Assembly (NCBI GenBank): GCA_024275615.1
Contig: JAJRYU010000100.1
Coordinates: 1-19,824 of the forward strand
Direction: 5' to 3'
From: Planctomycetota bacterium
GTDB taxonomy: Bacteria; Planctomycetota; GCA-002687715; DRQF01
Length of the DNA stretch: 19,824 nt
Every line of letters starts with the position of its first letter. The first letter of the stretch is position 1. Below are positions 1-7,531 of this stretch, piece after piece. Made by a program: the position numbers and the translations under genes. Below the pieces are notes generated by a model. That model made no database searches, was not told the DNA's origin, and worked only from the letters and a program-made list of their open reading frames with translations.

Positions 1-14
1 GTTTCTGCACGGAG

Positions 15-326
15 ATGATGTCGCACGACACCCGCCCCGTCGAGCGGATGCTCAGAGGTGCGAACCTCCGGTACAATCACTTCTCATATTGACACCTCCT
101 TTCTGACAGGGCACAAATCCCAGCCGTCGCGCTGTGACACACGCCGCCGGGTACTTACCTCCCTCGGCGACCCAAGGGAACGTCAGAGATTCTGTGGGCG
201 AACCCACTGTGTCGTTGAGGCGAGTGGGACACCTGCCCTGCGGTGTCACGTCGCCCTCCCCACTCGACGTCGTCTATCATGCAGGTTCTTGTGGCTCTGC
301 CAAGAAAAAAATCTTGTTTCTGTTTT
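15..326 (-). promoter_or_regulatory. Structured leader RNA candidate upstream of a gene beyond the left edge
   Basis: This stretch after the permease stop has no convincing long gene on either strand. Read as minus-strand RNA it folds into a chain of short perfect hairpins. From 5' to 3' on the minus strand these are: an outer stem of 8 bp (259-266 with 221-228) around an inner 6 bp hairpin (242-247 with 228-233, sharing one base with the outer arm); a 5 bp GTGGG/CCCAC hairpin with a TTCG loop (194-207); a 7 bp stem with a four-base loop (161-178); a 7 bp stem (53-70) inside the end of a short reading frame; and a 6 bp stem (17-32). In three of these (161-178, 53-70, 17-32) one pair is G-U on the minus strand but an A-C mismatch on the plus strand, which favours the minus strand as the RNA. 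I do not recognise a known riboswitch or ncRNA class. The identity is inference. Confidence 0.35.
52..87 (-). CDS. Possible 11-residue leader peptide (MRSDCTGGSHL)
   Basis: An ATG at 87 is preceded by AAAGGAGGTG (102-93), a full match to the anti-Shine-Dalgarno sequence with seven bases between GGAGG and the ATG. This is the strongest ribosome binding site in the window. The frame runs eleven codons, MRSDCTGGSHL, and stops with TGA at 54-52. The last codons lie inside a 7 bp hairpin (70-53) whose 5' arm again contains GGAGGT. No run of one amino acid is visible, so classic amino-acid attenuation is not indicated. Only 51 bases remain to the window edge, and all three frames are open there, so the downstream gene cannot be identified. 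It could instead be the first exon-like part of a recoded gene (frameshift near CTC TGA) or a chance frame. Confidence 0.4.
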   Translation of the reverse strand: MRSDCTGGSHL

Positions 327-1571
327 CTATAGAGCATCGATGAGGTTGGGCATCACCCACCAAGCCGCGCCGACAAAAGCCGAGGCGAAGACGCAACCAG
401 CGAGTAGAAGTGTAACGATTTCAGTTGCAAGCAATGCTGAAACTCGTCTTTGAGAAATACCGATTTGATGCATCGTACGGATTTCTCGGTTGCGCATGCG
501 CACGGTCAAAACGCAAACAAGGGCAAGAAGAAACGCCGTTGAAATCGCCAAGAGTACGCTGACCAAATCCAGGAAGGACTTAACCTGAAAGACCTTGGCC
601 ATCAATTCCTCGACTACCGACGTCGGTTTTACCATTTGGTAAAGCTTGGTCGCTTTGACTCGCGCCTTGGCAATTGTCCCCGCTTTGACGTCTTTAGGAA
701 AAAAGAGAATCGAAGAAAGAGGTAAGAGACTTGAATCTCCGTGATAGTGGAAACTATTCACGTTCTTCTCAGTTACTTCGTTGTACTCAATCATGGCGCC
801 GCTGACTGTGAGTTCGTCATCTTTTTCGGCAATAAGAAGTTTCTTGTCAATGCTCTCGGCGGCTTGATGGCCATGGGAGATTCCTTCGAGGATCCATGCC
901 GTGCCAATACTGACAAAAACGGCAGTATCGTCCGGTGAGTTCGTCACTGCCAAAGTGCCTACGACGTGCATTTTCAAGGCCGCTGGCTTGGAAATGTCAT
1001 AGAGTTCAAGTTGGTCGGAAAACAGCGCGTCACCAGACTCAAGTCTCAATGTTTCGGCGACCGACGAACCCAGAACCACCTCTCCCAGGCGAAACGGCAA
1101 ATGCCCCGTAGCGCTTTCGAGTCCGCGCTCCTCAAAATACTCAGGCGACGTGGCAACGATGGGATAACCGCGGGCTTGGAACCGTAGGTTAAGCGGGATA
1201 GCTGTGCCCTTGTGCCAGTCACGAATCTTCTCGTATTCCGAGAACGGAACGGTCTCGAATTGAGCGGGGCGGAAGTAAAGTGACGATAACGTCAGATCAA
1301 TGCGATTCCCTTTTGAACCGACCAACATGGGCGTTGTGCGTGCCCTTGACCGTAATTCTCGATCGTAGTGATCGACAAGGAGATTCGTCAGCGTCGGTAT
1401 AGCGATGCTGATGGCGATGCAGAGAACGATAACCGATGAGCGACCCGGAGCATGAGAAATCTGCCGTCTGGATACCTTGAGCAAGCCGCCGTTGTGGCTG
1501 GCCCAAAAAACCAAACCCAAAAGGACAGCGAACAGGACGAAAGAAAGAACTATCGGCGACAAGGAGAGCAC
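327..1571 (-). CDS. FtsX-like ABC transporter permease (half-type)
   Basis: The 414-residue product is an inner-membrane protein with four likely helices: about 5-25, 46-66, 332-356 and 380-405. About 265 residues between helices 2 and 3 would lie outside the cytoplasm. After helix 3 comes the RMRNREIRTMHQIGIS segment, the cytoplasmic loop typical of FtsX/MacB/LolC permeases (charged RxREI, then a G-I/A-S turn), so it probably couples to an ABC ATPase in export or lipoprotein-type transport. The usual last helix of the FtsX domain is missing: the protein ends shortly after helix 4. The extra first helix followed by LLKVSRRQISHAPGR resembles the junction before a second FtsX module, so this may be half of a split permease. 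Start is GTG at 1571 with AAGGGA upstream, two bases after the stop of the preceding gene, so the two are translationally coupled. No ATPase gene is in the window. Confidence 0.8.
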   Translation of the reverse strand: MLSLSPIVLSFVLFAVLLGLVFWASHNGGLLKVSRRQISHAPGRSSVIVLCIAISIAIPTLTNLLVDHYDRELRSRARTTPMLVGSKGNRIDLTLSSLYFRPAQFETVPFSEYEKIRDWHKGTAIPLNLRFQARGYPIVATSPEYFEERGLESATGHLPFRLGEVVLGSSVAETLRLESGDALFSDQLELYDISKPAALKMHVVGTLAVTNSPDDTAVFVSIGTAWILEGISHGHQAAESIDKKLLIAEKDDELTVSGAMIEYNEVTEKNVNSFHYHGDSSLLPLSSILFFPKDVKAGTIAKARVKATKLYQMVKPTSVVEELMAKVFQVKSFLDLVSVLLAISTAFLLALVCVLTVRMRNREIRTMHQIGISQRRVSALLATEIVTLLLAGCVFASAFVGAAWWVMPNLIDAL

Positions 1572-1573
1572 GT

Positions 1574-2839
1574 CTAACGATTCCCTTCATTGGTGTTAGC
1601 TTCGACACGAAACTGCTCCACGACTTTTGAAGCGGCAATGTGCCAAGCCTCACCATTCCAACGAACCTTCATTCTGGCAAGGTGCTCATTGGTGCGCATG
1701 TGAGTGTGCCCCCAGTGATAGACTTGGCCGAGGACGCGCCACCGTGCAAGAACAGTGAATTCACCTGATTTAACATGATCCGAGTTTTCTAAGTGGCTTG
1801 TCATGGGGATCACTTTCTTGACCCGACTCACCGCACCGCCTTGATCTTGCATGATAAGACTGGCATAGATCTGATCATAGATTTCAGCTAGGAGTTCACC
1901 CTCCACACTCCGGCTTAATGCGTCGTAGATTTCTTCCTCTTCAGTGAAATCAAAAGCCCGGTAAACATTAGCATGAAGAACGTGGAAGACTTCAATAGCG
2001 TCAGCGTCCTGCAATGTTGGGGGCCGTGTGTGCGCATCTCCTTGAGCTTGCCAAATAGTCAAGCTTGCGAGGATCACGACGACGAGGAAAACGATGTGGT
2101 GGCGAAGAGAGAGAGGGTGACCGCGAAAATGCGCTAGAAAACCTGCGAAAACCCAGAGACCCCATGGAATCATGTAGAACCACCACCGCGACTTTTCTTG
2201 CGTTTGTTTCGTTCTTGGCGCATTCAGAAAATGAGGAGTGAGTCCGCCTTTCTTGCCGTGCCAAATATATTCGGGTTCTGCTTCAGTGAAGGAGACTATC
2301 TTAGAATCCGATCCTGCGGTCCATTCTGCGTTGATCTGAATAGATTCGTCAACGAAGTCCTCAATAGCGAGGTTGGTGGGAAACATACCCCAGTGAAGAG
2401 CGACGGTGCGAGGTGCCATCTTGAGTGCGTATTCGAATGTGACTTTGAGCTTGATGACGGCTCTGAGTCCCATGTTCGGAAAGAACTCAGCATCGGACTC
2501 GACATAAGGCAAGAGCACGCATGTTTTGGCGAGTGGTGTTGTCTTGAGGCCGTCGACTTTGAGAGTGACATGGTCATCAAATTTCTCGATCAATGATTCG
2601 GACAGTGTTGGCACTTCTTTGGGCGCAAGCGCATCTTCGAAAAGTCGAGTTTGGCCGATCACTTCGTCACAAAACACCAAATTGACGATGGCCTGCAATT
2701 CGATTCGGGATGCTTCGATCCGGATCCTTAGATCGACGTCCGGGCCATCCTGAGGATGACCGGCAGTCTTCTCGTATGTCCCTTCAGGGACAGAAAAGAT
2801 CGCCAAGATGAAAAAAAGCGTCTTGACTGTGTGGTGCAA
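1574..2839 (-). CDS. Membrane protein of unknown function, co-operonic with the FtsX-like permease
   Basis: I do not recognise a named family. With the start used here the product has 421 residues: a hydrophobic N-terminal segment that looks like a signal peptide (TLFFILAIFSV), a beta-rich external part to about residue 205, two close membrane helices (about 215-233 and 246-264), and a 150-residue C-terminal domain beginning near LQDADAIEVFHVLHANVY. That last domain, with its acidic EEEEIYDAL stretch and the pattern of alternating helices and strands ending in WNGEAWHIA, looks NTF2-like, but this is a fold guess. The start is uncertain: TTG at 2839 has GGGAG nine bases before it and puts the signal peptide at the N-terminus, while an in-frame GTG at 2869 would add ten residues but has no visible ribosome binding site. 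The stop is two bases before the permease start, so the pair is one operon. Confidence 0.75.
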   Translation of the reverse strand: MHHTVKTLFFILAIFSVPEGTYEKTAGHPQDGPDVDLRIRIEASRIELQAIVNLVFCDEVIGQTRLFEDALAPKEVPTLSESLIEKFDDHVTLKVDGLKTTPLAKTCVLLPYVESDAEFFPNMGLRAVIKLKVTFEYALKMAPRTVALHWGMFPTNLAIEDFVDESIQINAEWTAGSDSKIVSFTEAEPEYIWHGKKGGLTPHFLNAPRTKQTQEKSRWWFYMIPWGLWVFAGFLAHFRGHPLSLRHHIVFLVVVILASLTIWQAQGDAHTRPPTLQDADAIEVFHVLHANVYRAFDFTEEEEIYDALSRSVEGELLAEIYDQIYASLIMQDQGGAVSRVKKVIPMTSHLENSDHVKSGEFTVLARWRVLGQVYHWGHTHMRTNEHLARMKVRWNGEAWHIAASKVVEQFRVEANTNEGNR

Positions 2840-2933
2840 GCCTTCAAACTCCCTATTCTTCACCGTCACAACGAGGATTCGGGCTTGGTCAGGACCATAA
2901 AGGAAGCCGTATCATGTGTCCATGTCCCATTCC

Positions 2934-2964
2934 TTGCCAAGCAAAAGTGGGGAAGATCTATACA
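2934..2964 (+). promoter_or_regulatory. Weak candidate promoter for the M28 peptidase
   Basis: TTGCCA (2934-2939) and TATACA (2959-2964) match the -35 and -10 consensus at five and four of six positions but are 19 bases apart, longer than ideal. It would start transcription near 2971 and give a leader of about 50 bases before the ATG at 3024. Housekeeping-type consensus is assumed. Confidence 0.25.
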
Positions 2965-3023
2965 GTTCATACGTACATGTCACGATTCTCTTATCACTAA
3001 AAAAACTGGATAGGAAGCAGACC

Positions 3024-4667
3024 ATGAGTTCATGCAGAGGAATGTTGAGTTTGGGGGCCGTGTTCTTGACGGCTGTTCTTTGCCTCCAGGCGCCGGCTCA
3101 GGACGAAACCGGTGCAGCTGTGGGCTCGAAAACTCCAAAAGTATCGATTCCTGAGCCGACGGATGTCGATGTCCAAGTATTCAGCGATCACGTTACTTGG
3201 TTGGCAAATCCATTTCTCAAGGGACGCTTGCCCGGAACGCCGGAAATGGCGATGGCACGGAGCTACATTGAGCATTGGTTCACCGCCGCCGGGTTGAAAC
3301 CCGCATGGGGAGGTGACAATGACCAATTCATTGGCGCCGGCGCCACTAGCTATCGGCAACCGTTTAAGTTCGGTGGCAACCGCAAATTGACAGCGGCTAC
3401 TTTTGAGGTTCAAGGCTCGACGAGGAAATTCGTTGCGGGTTCAGATTTCCGCGGCATGGTTCAGGGAGCGTCCGCCGACACGACGGCTGATATTGTTTTC
3501 GTCGGTTACGGAATTTCTCGAGGCAAAGACGACTATCAGAGCTTCGCCGAGGACACGGATCTTGAGGGTAAGATCGCCATGCTTTTCTACTTTGAGCCGA
3601 TGAACGACCAAGGAAAGAGCCTGTGGCGCAAAGCCGGTTGGACTCGGGCTTCGTCTTCTTTCCGCAAAATTCGTGGCCTTCGGAATCGAGGTTGTGCTGG
3701 TGTCATCATGGTGATTCCGCCGGGGGTGAGTGATGATAGAGCGTCCTTGGCCTTGATCCGCGACGGGCGCCGCAAAAGTATCGACTGTCCCGTCGTTGTT
3801 CTGACCGCTGACGCCGCCAATGAACTTGCCAAAGTCGGCGATCCCGAAGGACGCGATCTCCTGGAGTTACGCAAGTTAGCGGACTCAGGGCAGATCATTG
3901 TGCCCATGAAAACCAAAGCAACGCTCGCGGTTTCGGTCGAGGTCGTCAACCAGAAGTTGGCAGAGAACGTCGGCGGTTTGATTCATGGGCAAGGTAAACT
4001 GGCTGAGGAGTTGATCGTTGTTGGGGCACATATTGACCATCTTGGTGTCGGGCGGTTCGGTTCAAGAGCACCGCAACAAAGAGGTACTATCCACCCGGGC
4101 GCTGATGACAACGCATCGGGGGCAGCGGCACTTATCATGATGGCGGAGCGCCTAGTCAAGTTTTATCGAGCACTTCCTTCCGGCGCGGAAGCACGGAGCG
4201 TGCTCTTTGTCGGACTCGACGCCGAAGAACAAGGTCTCCATGGCGCACGACATTACACGCGGGACCCTCTCGTGCCTCTCAAAAAACACGCCCTCATGAT
4301 CAATTTTGACATGATCGGCCGAATAACCGATCACCAATTGCGATTGGATGGTGCCCAAAGCGGCGTTGGGTTAGCAGCGCTCATCGATCCCTTGCTCGAA
4401 GCATCGCCACTGCAAATCGTAAAGGGCAAGAACATCATGATGGCTAGCGACCACGCGGCTTTCTACGGAGCTGGCATTCCTATTCTCTTCAGCATCATCA
4501 CTCCTTTCCACGACGACTATCACACACCCAGGGACACGAGCGATAAGATCAATGCCCATGACGGTGCTCGTGTTGTTGAACTTTACACTGAGATCACCAA
4601 GAAAGTGGCCATGCACCCCAAGAGCATTACTTTCATTCCCAGACGCCAACGTGGTGCGCGTCAGTAG
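3024..4667 (+). CDS. Exported M28-family zinc peptidase with PA domain
   Basis: A zinc-dependent aminopeptidase/carboxypeptidase-type enzyme acting outside the cytoplasm on peptides. The 547-residue product has a signal peptide (cleavage likely after APA, about residue 25), an N-terminal part, a PA-like insert (about 150-285) and the M28 catalytic domain. Family residues are in place: H336 and D338 in GAHIDHLG, D361/D362 in HPGADDNASG, the general base E401 and zinc ligand E402 in GLDAEEQG, D429 in NFDMIGR, and H500 in DDYHTPRDT. The start is ATG at 3024, with GGAAG six bases upstream. The frame stays open to an ATG at 2916, but that would bury the signal peptide 36 residues inside. It is transcribed away from the membrane-protein operon and followed by its own terminator. 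Substrate specificity cannot be read from the sequence. Confidence 0.92.
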   Translation: MSSCRGMLSLGAVFLTAVLCLQAPAQDETGAAVGSKTPKVSIPEPTDVDVQVFSDHVTWLANPFLKGRLPGTPEMAMARSYIEHWFTAAGLKPAWGGDNDQFIGAGATSYRQPFKFGGNRKLTAATFEVQGSTRKFVAGSDFRGMVQGASADTTADIVFVGYGISRGKDDYQSFAEDTDLEGKIAMLFYFEPMNDQGKSLWRKAGWTRASSSFRKIRGLRNRGCAGVIMVIPPGVSDDRASLALIRDGRRKSIDCPVVVLTADAANELAKVGDPEGRDLLELRKLADSGQIIVPMKTKATLAVSVEVVNQKLAENVGGLIHGQGKLAEELIVVGAHIDHLGVGRFGSRAPQQRGTIHPGADDNASGAAALIMMAERLVKFYRALPSGAEARSVLFVGLDAEEQGLHGARHYTRDPLVPLKKHALMINFDMIGRITDHQLRLDGAQSGVGLAALIDPLLEASPLQIVKGKNIMMASDHAAFYGAGIPILFSIITPFHDDYHTPRDTSDKINAHDGARVVELYTEITKKVAMHPKSITFIPRRQRGARQ

Positions 4668-4687
4668 CCATTGTGCGGAATTCTGAA

Positions 4688-4723
4688 CGGACGCGGCACA
4701 GGCGGTCGCGTCCGCTCTTGTTT
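4688..4723 (+). terminator. Rho-independent terminator after the M28 peptidase gene
   Basis: An 8 bp perfect stem CGGACGCG (4688-4695) with CGCGTCCG (4707-4714), an eleven-base loop, then CTCTTGTTT. It starts 20 bases after the peptidase stop and separates it from the kinase gene. The T tract is interrupted, so efficiency may be partial. Confidence 0.6.
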
Positions 4724-4777
4724 GTGCTATCCTTGAGTTGAAACTGGAATCGCCCCTCTACTCAAGGGAACACGATC

Positions 4778-6694
4778 TTGAAAGCCAGATTTGTTCCTAC
4801 AGCCGTCGTCCTGGTGTTGTGCGCGGTCTTTATTGGCACCTGGATTGCTGATCGGGACAGCCGCGCTGAGGCAAAACGCCGCGAACTTGATGTCGTTGCC
4901 GAACAAGTTGCCAAACGTCTTCATGATTTCTTTTATTTTCGACTCCAGGTCTTGCTGCAACTTGAAGACCATTATTTGTCACAAGAGGATCGCAGCGCTG
5001 CACTTTTTAGACGTCTGTCTGCGGATTCTCAGCGACGATTTCCAGGCTTTCAAGCAATCAACTGGATCGATGCTCAAGGAGTTATCCGCATACCCGTTCC
5101 CCTTGGGGACAATCGGGCCATTCTCGACGAAGATCTGATGAAGCACCCGGTTGCCGGGAAGCTCCTCAAACGCGTATTCAAGAACCAGACTGTGGAACAC
5201 ACAGGCGCCATCGATCTGATACAAGGCCAGGTCGGATTCGCTTGCTATATCCCCGTGCATGTCGATGGCAAGGTTGTCGGCGTGATTAATGGTGTATTTC
5301 GCTTTCAAAAAGTAATGGATGCTTGCTTGGAGCAAGACAATGGCAGTTTGCATTCTTTTCAACTCATAGCCGATGATCGAGTCGTCGCTCGATTCGGAGC
5401 GCTTGGGGACCGTGTTTTCGGCGACCAAGCCTCCCTGAGTCCGGTCTATTTCGGCTCGGATCGTTGGACCTTGGCGGCCGTTCGAAACGACGTGTTGGTG
5501 GGAGAAGGGGCATCAACTTTTGGACGATTGATTCTCGCCTTGGGGGTTACTCTTGCTCTTGCATTGGGAGTCCTGATTCGTCATCTGTATCTCAGCCGTG
5601 AACGCTTGCGACTCAGTGAGGCAAAGACAGAGCAGATACTTTCGACAGCGACAGAAGGAGTCTGGGCAGTCAACCAACATGGTGACATTGTCTATGCCAA
5701 CCAGCAGTTGGCGAAACTTCTAGAATCGAGCCCCCAAGAACTCGAGGGCAAGAATTTCCTGGAGCTGGTTTTTGAGGCCGATCGACAAGTTGCTAGAGAG
5801 CGATTTGTACGCCGTTCACAAGGAGTTGCAGAGACGTTCGATGCTCGCTTTCGACGACTTGATGGCAAGGAGGTGTGGGCGCATTTGAGTGTAACACCCA
5901 CTTTCGACGCCGCCGGGAACTTTTCGGGCGCACTGGCGATGACATCGGACTTGACCGAGAAAAGAGACCTAGAGGAGCGACTCCGACAATCTCAGAAAAT
6001 GGACGCCTTGGGACGATTGGCTGGCGGAATTGCCCATGACTTTAACAACGTTCTGACGACGATTATCGGCGCAAGCGAATTGATCGAACTGGAAGGCAAG
6101 ACCAATGCTTCGCAAGAAAAACTCATTGTTGAAATCCAAGAAGGAGCTGCCCGGGCAGCTCGGATGGTCGCACAACTTTTGGCGTTCAGCCGGAAGAAGG
6201 TCTCAAAAAAGGAGCCTCTAGATCTTGTTCAAGTTGTTGATGGCATGACCATGCTCTTGAAGCGCCTCGTCGGTGACGGTGTAGACTTGAGGATTGCATT
6301 TGCCCCAGGCATGCCGAGAATCAACGCCGATCGAAGCCAAATGGAACAGGTCTTTCTGAATCTCGCAGTCAACGCCAAAGATGCCATGGGGCGCAAGGGT
6401 GTCTTGGAGTTCAGTGGGCGGGTCGTGGATTCGGCGGATTCGCAGACGCGTTGCGTTGAACTCTCAGTGGCTGATAGCGGACCTGGAATCGACCCCTCCC
6501 TGCGCGATGTGATTTTTGAGCCCTTCTTTACCACGAAAGAAGTAGGCCAAGGAACGGGCCTGGGTCTGGCGACTGTTCATGGCATTCTGAAGAACGCGGG
6601 TGCGGATATTGTCGTCAAGAATAGCCCACACGGTGGCGCCGCATTCGTGATAAGTTTCCCGGATCTCAGCGAAGCTGCTGAAGCTGAAAGTTGA
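4778..6694 (+). CDS. Membrane sensor histidine kinase (CHASE-like, PAS, HisKA, HATPase)
   Basis: A 638-residue autophosphorylating sensor kinase. Order: helix 1 (about 6-24), an external sensor region to about 245 with a CHASE-like core (FPGFQAINWIDAQG...), helix 2 (about 248-266), a PAS domain (about 285-385), the dimerisation/phosphoacceptor domain with H420 in IAHDFNN, and the ATPase domain with N532 (NLAVNAKDAM), D566 (DSGPGID), the F box FEPFFTT and the G2 box GQGTGLGLA. All catalytic boxes are intact. The H-box type is that of kinases often fused to or paired with receiver domains, yet there is no receiver here and no response regulator in the window, so it is an orphan. Start is TTG at 4778 with AAGGGA eight bases upstream; helix 1 begins directly after. 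The ligand is unknown. Confidence 0.93.
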   Translation: MKARFVPTAVVLVLCAVFIGTWIADRDSRAEAKRRELDVVAEQVAKRLHDFFYFRLQVLLQLEDHYLSQEDRSAALFRRLSADSQRRFPGFQAINWIDAQGVIRIPVPLGDNRAILDEDLMKHPVAGKLLKRVFKNQTVEHTGAIDLIQGQVGFACYIPVHVDGKVVGVINGVFRFQKVMDACLEQDNGSLHSFQLIADDRVVARFGALGDRVFGDQASLSPVYFGSDRWTLAAVRNDVLVGEGASTFGRLILALGVTLALALGVLIRHLYLSRERLRLSEAKTEQILSTATEGVWAVNQHGDIVYANQQLAKLLESSPQELEGKNFLELVFEADRQVARERFVRRSQGVAETFDARFRRLDGKEVWAHLSVTPTFDAAGNFSGALAMTSDLTEKRDLEERLRQSQKMDALGRLAGGIAHDFNNVLTTIIGASELIELEGKTNASQEKLIVEIQEGAARAARMVAQLLAFSRKKVSKKEPLDLVQVVDGMTMLLKRLVGDGVDLRIAFAPGMPRINADRSQMEQVFLNLAVNAKDAMGRKGVLEFSGRVVDSADSQTRCVELSVADSGPGIDPSLRDVIFEPFFTTKEVGQGTGLGLATVHGILKNAGADIVVKNSPHGGAAFVISFPDLSEAAEAES

Positions 6695-6702
6695 CGTATC
6701 AG

Positions 6703-6737
6703 CAAAAGAAAAGCGACACCCGTTGGCCGGGTGCCGC
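6703..6737 (-). terminator. Rho-independent terminator of the SYLF lipoprotein gene
   Basis: Read on the minus strand: GCGGCACCCG (6737-6728), five-base loop, CGGGTGTCGC (6722-6713), then TTTTCTTTT (6711-6703, after one T). The stem is continuous with one G-U pair on this strand but has an A-C mismatch on the plus strand, and the T tract is only on the minus strand. It therefore serves the minus gene that ends at 6836, and lies 18 bases beyond the kinase stop. Confidence 0.75.
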
Positions 6738-6835
6738 TGTGACTACGTGATTGTTGAATGACAGTCTTGGACTAACCTGCCGTCGAGTCCACTGGGATCG
6801 TGGTCAATCGGGGCCAGGGCGCGAGTAAATGCGGG

Positions 6836-7378
6836 CTATCGTACAGGAACGTAATCGAAGGACTGGCCACCAAGTGAGGCGTCAACCATGGCGCCGCCTT
6901 TAGTCATCGTGAAGACTGCGACACCGTTTTCATAGTTGGCATCGGAGGAGGCGCCCGCATTGATGGCGACTGCAGCAACTTGAGCGCCGAATTCCAGCTC
7001 GGAGCGTTTGAAACTCTTGAAGGCTTCTTCATCCTTGAAGAAGACGATTTCGCTGAACTCTTGGCCACCCAAAGAAAGGCCGATTGAAACTTGGGTGAGA
7101 TCCGAATTGGCGACGTGTTTTCCACCCCGAAAAACATGGCCGCTTCCATGTGCGCCACCAATGCCAATCGCTCCTTTGCCTACATTTGGGTAGACCGCGT
7201 AGGCATAGGACGAATCAAAGAACTGACGGGTGACCGGGGCGCGGGATTTGAATCGCGCCAGTGCGAGACTGACATCGTTGCTGAAGGAAGCCACCTCTTG
7301 ACCAGAGTTCGAGCTGGAGCTTTCACAAGCGACAAACGTAAGGGAGCAGGCGAGCAGCAAGGCGAACAGGAATTTCAT
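6836..7378 (-). CDS. SYLF (YSC84-like) domain lipoprotein
   Basis: The 180-residue product begins with a lipoprotein signal (MKFLFALLLACSLTFVAC); Cys18 is the likely lipidated residue, followed by a short Ser/Asn-rich linker. The remainder is a SYLF domain, a lipid-binding fold known from yeast Ysc84 and many bacterial envelope proteins. It shows the YAVYPNVGKGAIGIGGAHG start, the FKDEEAFKSF middle and the AVAINAGASSDANYENGVAVF end. It is expected to be anchored in a membrane facing the periplasm; its cellular role is unknown. Start: ATG at 7378 has GGAGAA six bases upstream. An in-frame ATG at 7384 directly abuts the GGAGAA, and one at 7414 lies before it, so both are less likely. It has its own promoter and terminator, and is divergent from an AsmA-like gene. 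Confidence 0.88.
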   Translation of the reverse strand: MKFLFALLLACSLTFVACESSSSNSGQEVASFSNDVSLALARFKSRAPVTRQFFDSSYAYAVYPNVGKGAIGIGGAHGSGHVFRGGKHVANSDLTQVSIGLSLGGQEFSEIVFFKDEEAFKSFKRSELEFGAQVAAVAINAGASSDANYENGVAVFTMTKGGAMVDASLGGQSFDYVPVR

Positions 7379-7446
7379 CGTCATTTCTCCGTTGGATTTT
7401 CTTGACTCCCTCATTGTTGATCTTCGTGAAGAAGCCTACGTTGGCA

Positions 7447-7475
7447 AACATACTCGGAGCCAAGGCCTTGGTCAA
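7447..7475 (-). promoter_or_regulatory. Promoter of the SYLF lipoprotein gene
   Basis: On the minus strand TTGACC (7475-7470) is followed after exactly 17 bases by TATGTT (7452-7447), five and four of six consensus matches. Transcription would start near 7440, about 60 bases before the ATG at 7378. It lies back to back with the plus-strand promoter at 7478-7506. Confidence 0.5.
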
Positions 7476-7477
7476 AC

Positions 7478-7506
7478 CTGCCATGGACGTAGTCATTTTC
7501 TATAGT
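7478..7506 (+). promoter_or_regulatory. Promoter of the AsmA-like gene
   Basis: CTGCCA (7478-7483) and TATAGT (7501-7506) are 17 bases apart; the -10 matches consensus at five of six positions and the -35 at four. The start point would be near 7513, just before the GGAGAA at 7521-7526, giving a very short leader. Confidence 0.5.
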
Positions 7507-7531
7507 AAGACAACATTACAGGAGAAATGAA

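Noticed and set aside
221..266. T-box leader suspected from a GACACCGCAG-like run on the minus strand
   Set aside because: The T-box core and its following terminator are not present; the match is partial and explained by the nested hairpin.
58..453. 131-codon open frame on the plus strand at the left edge
   Set aside because: It overlaps the structured leader and the 3' end of the permease gene, has no ribosome binding site, and is Arg/Thr/Ser-rich like an antisense shadow.
4979..5428. 149-codon minus-strand frame inside the histidine kinase
   Set aside because: Fully antisense to the well-supported sensor region; no start site support and no recognisable motif.
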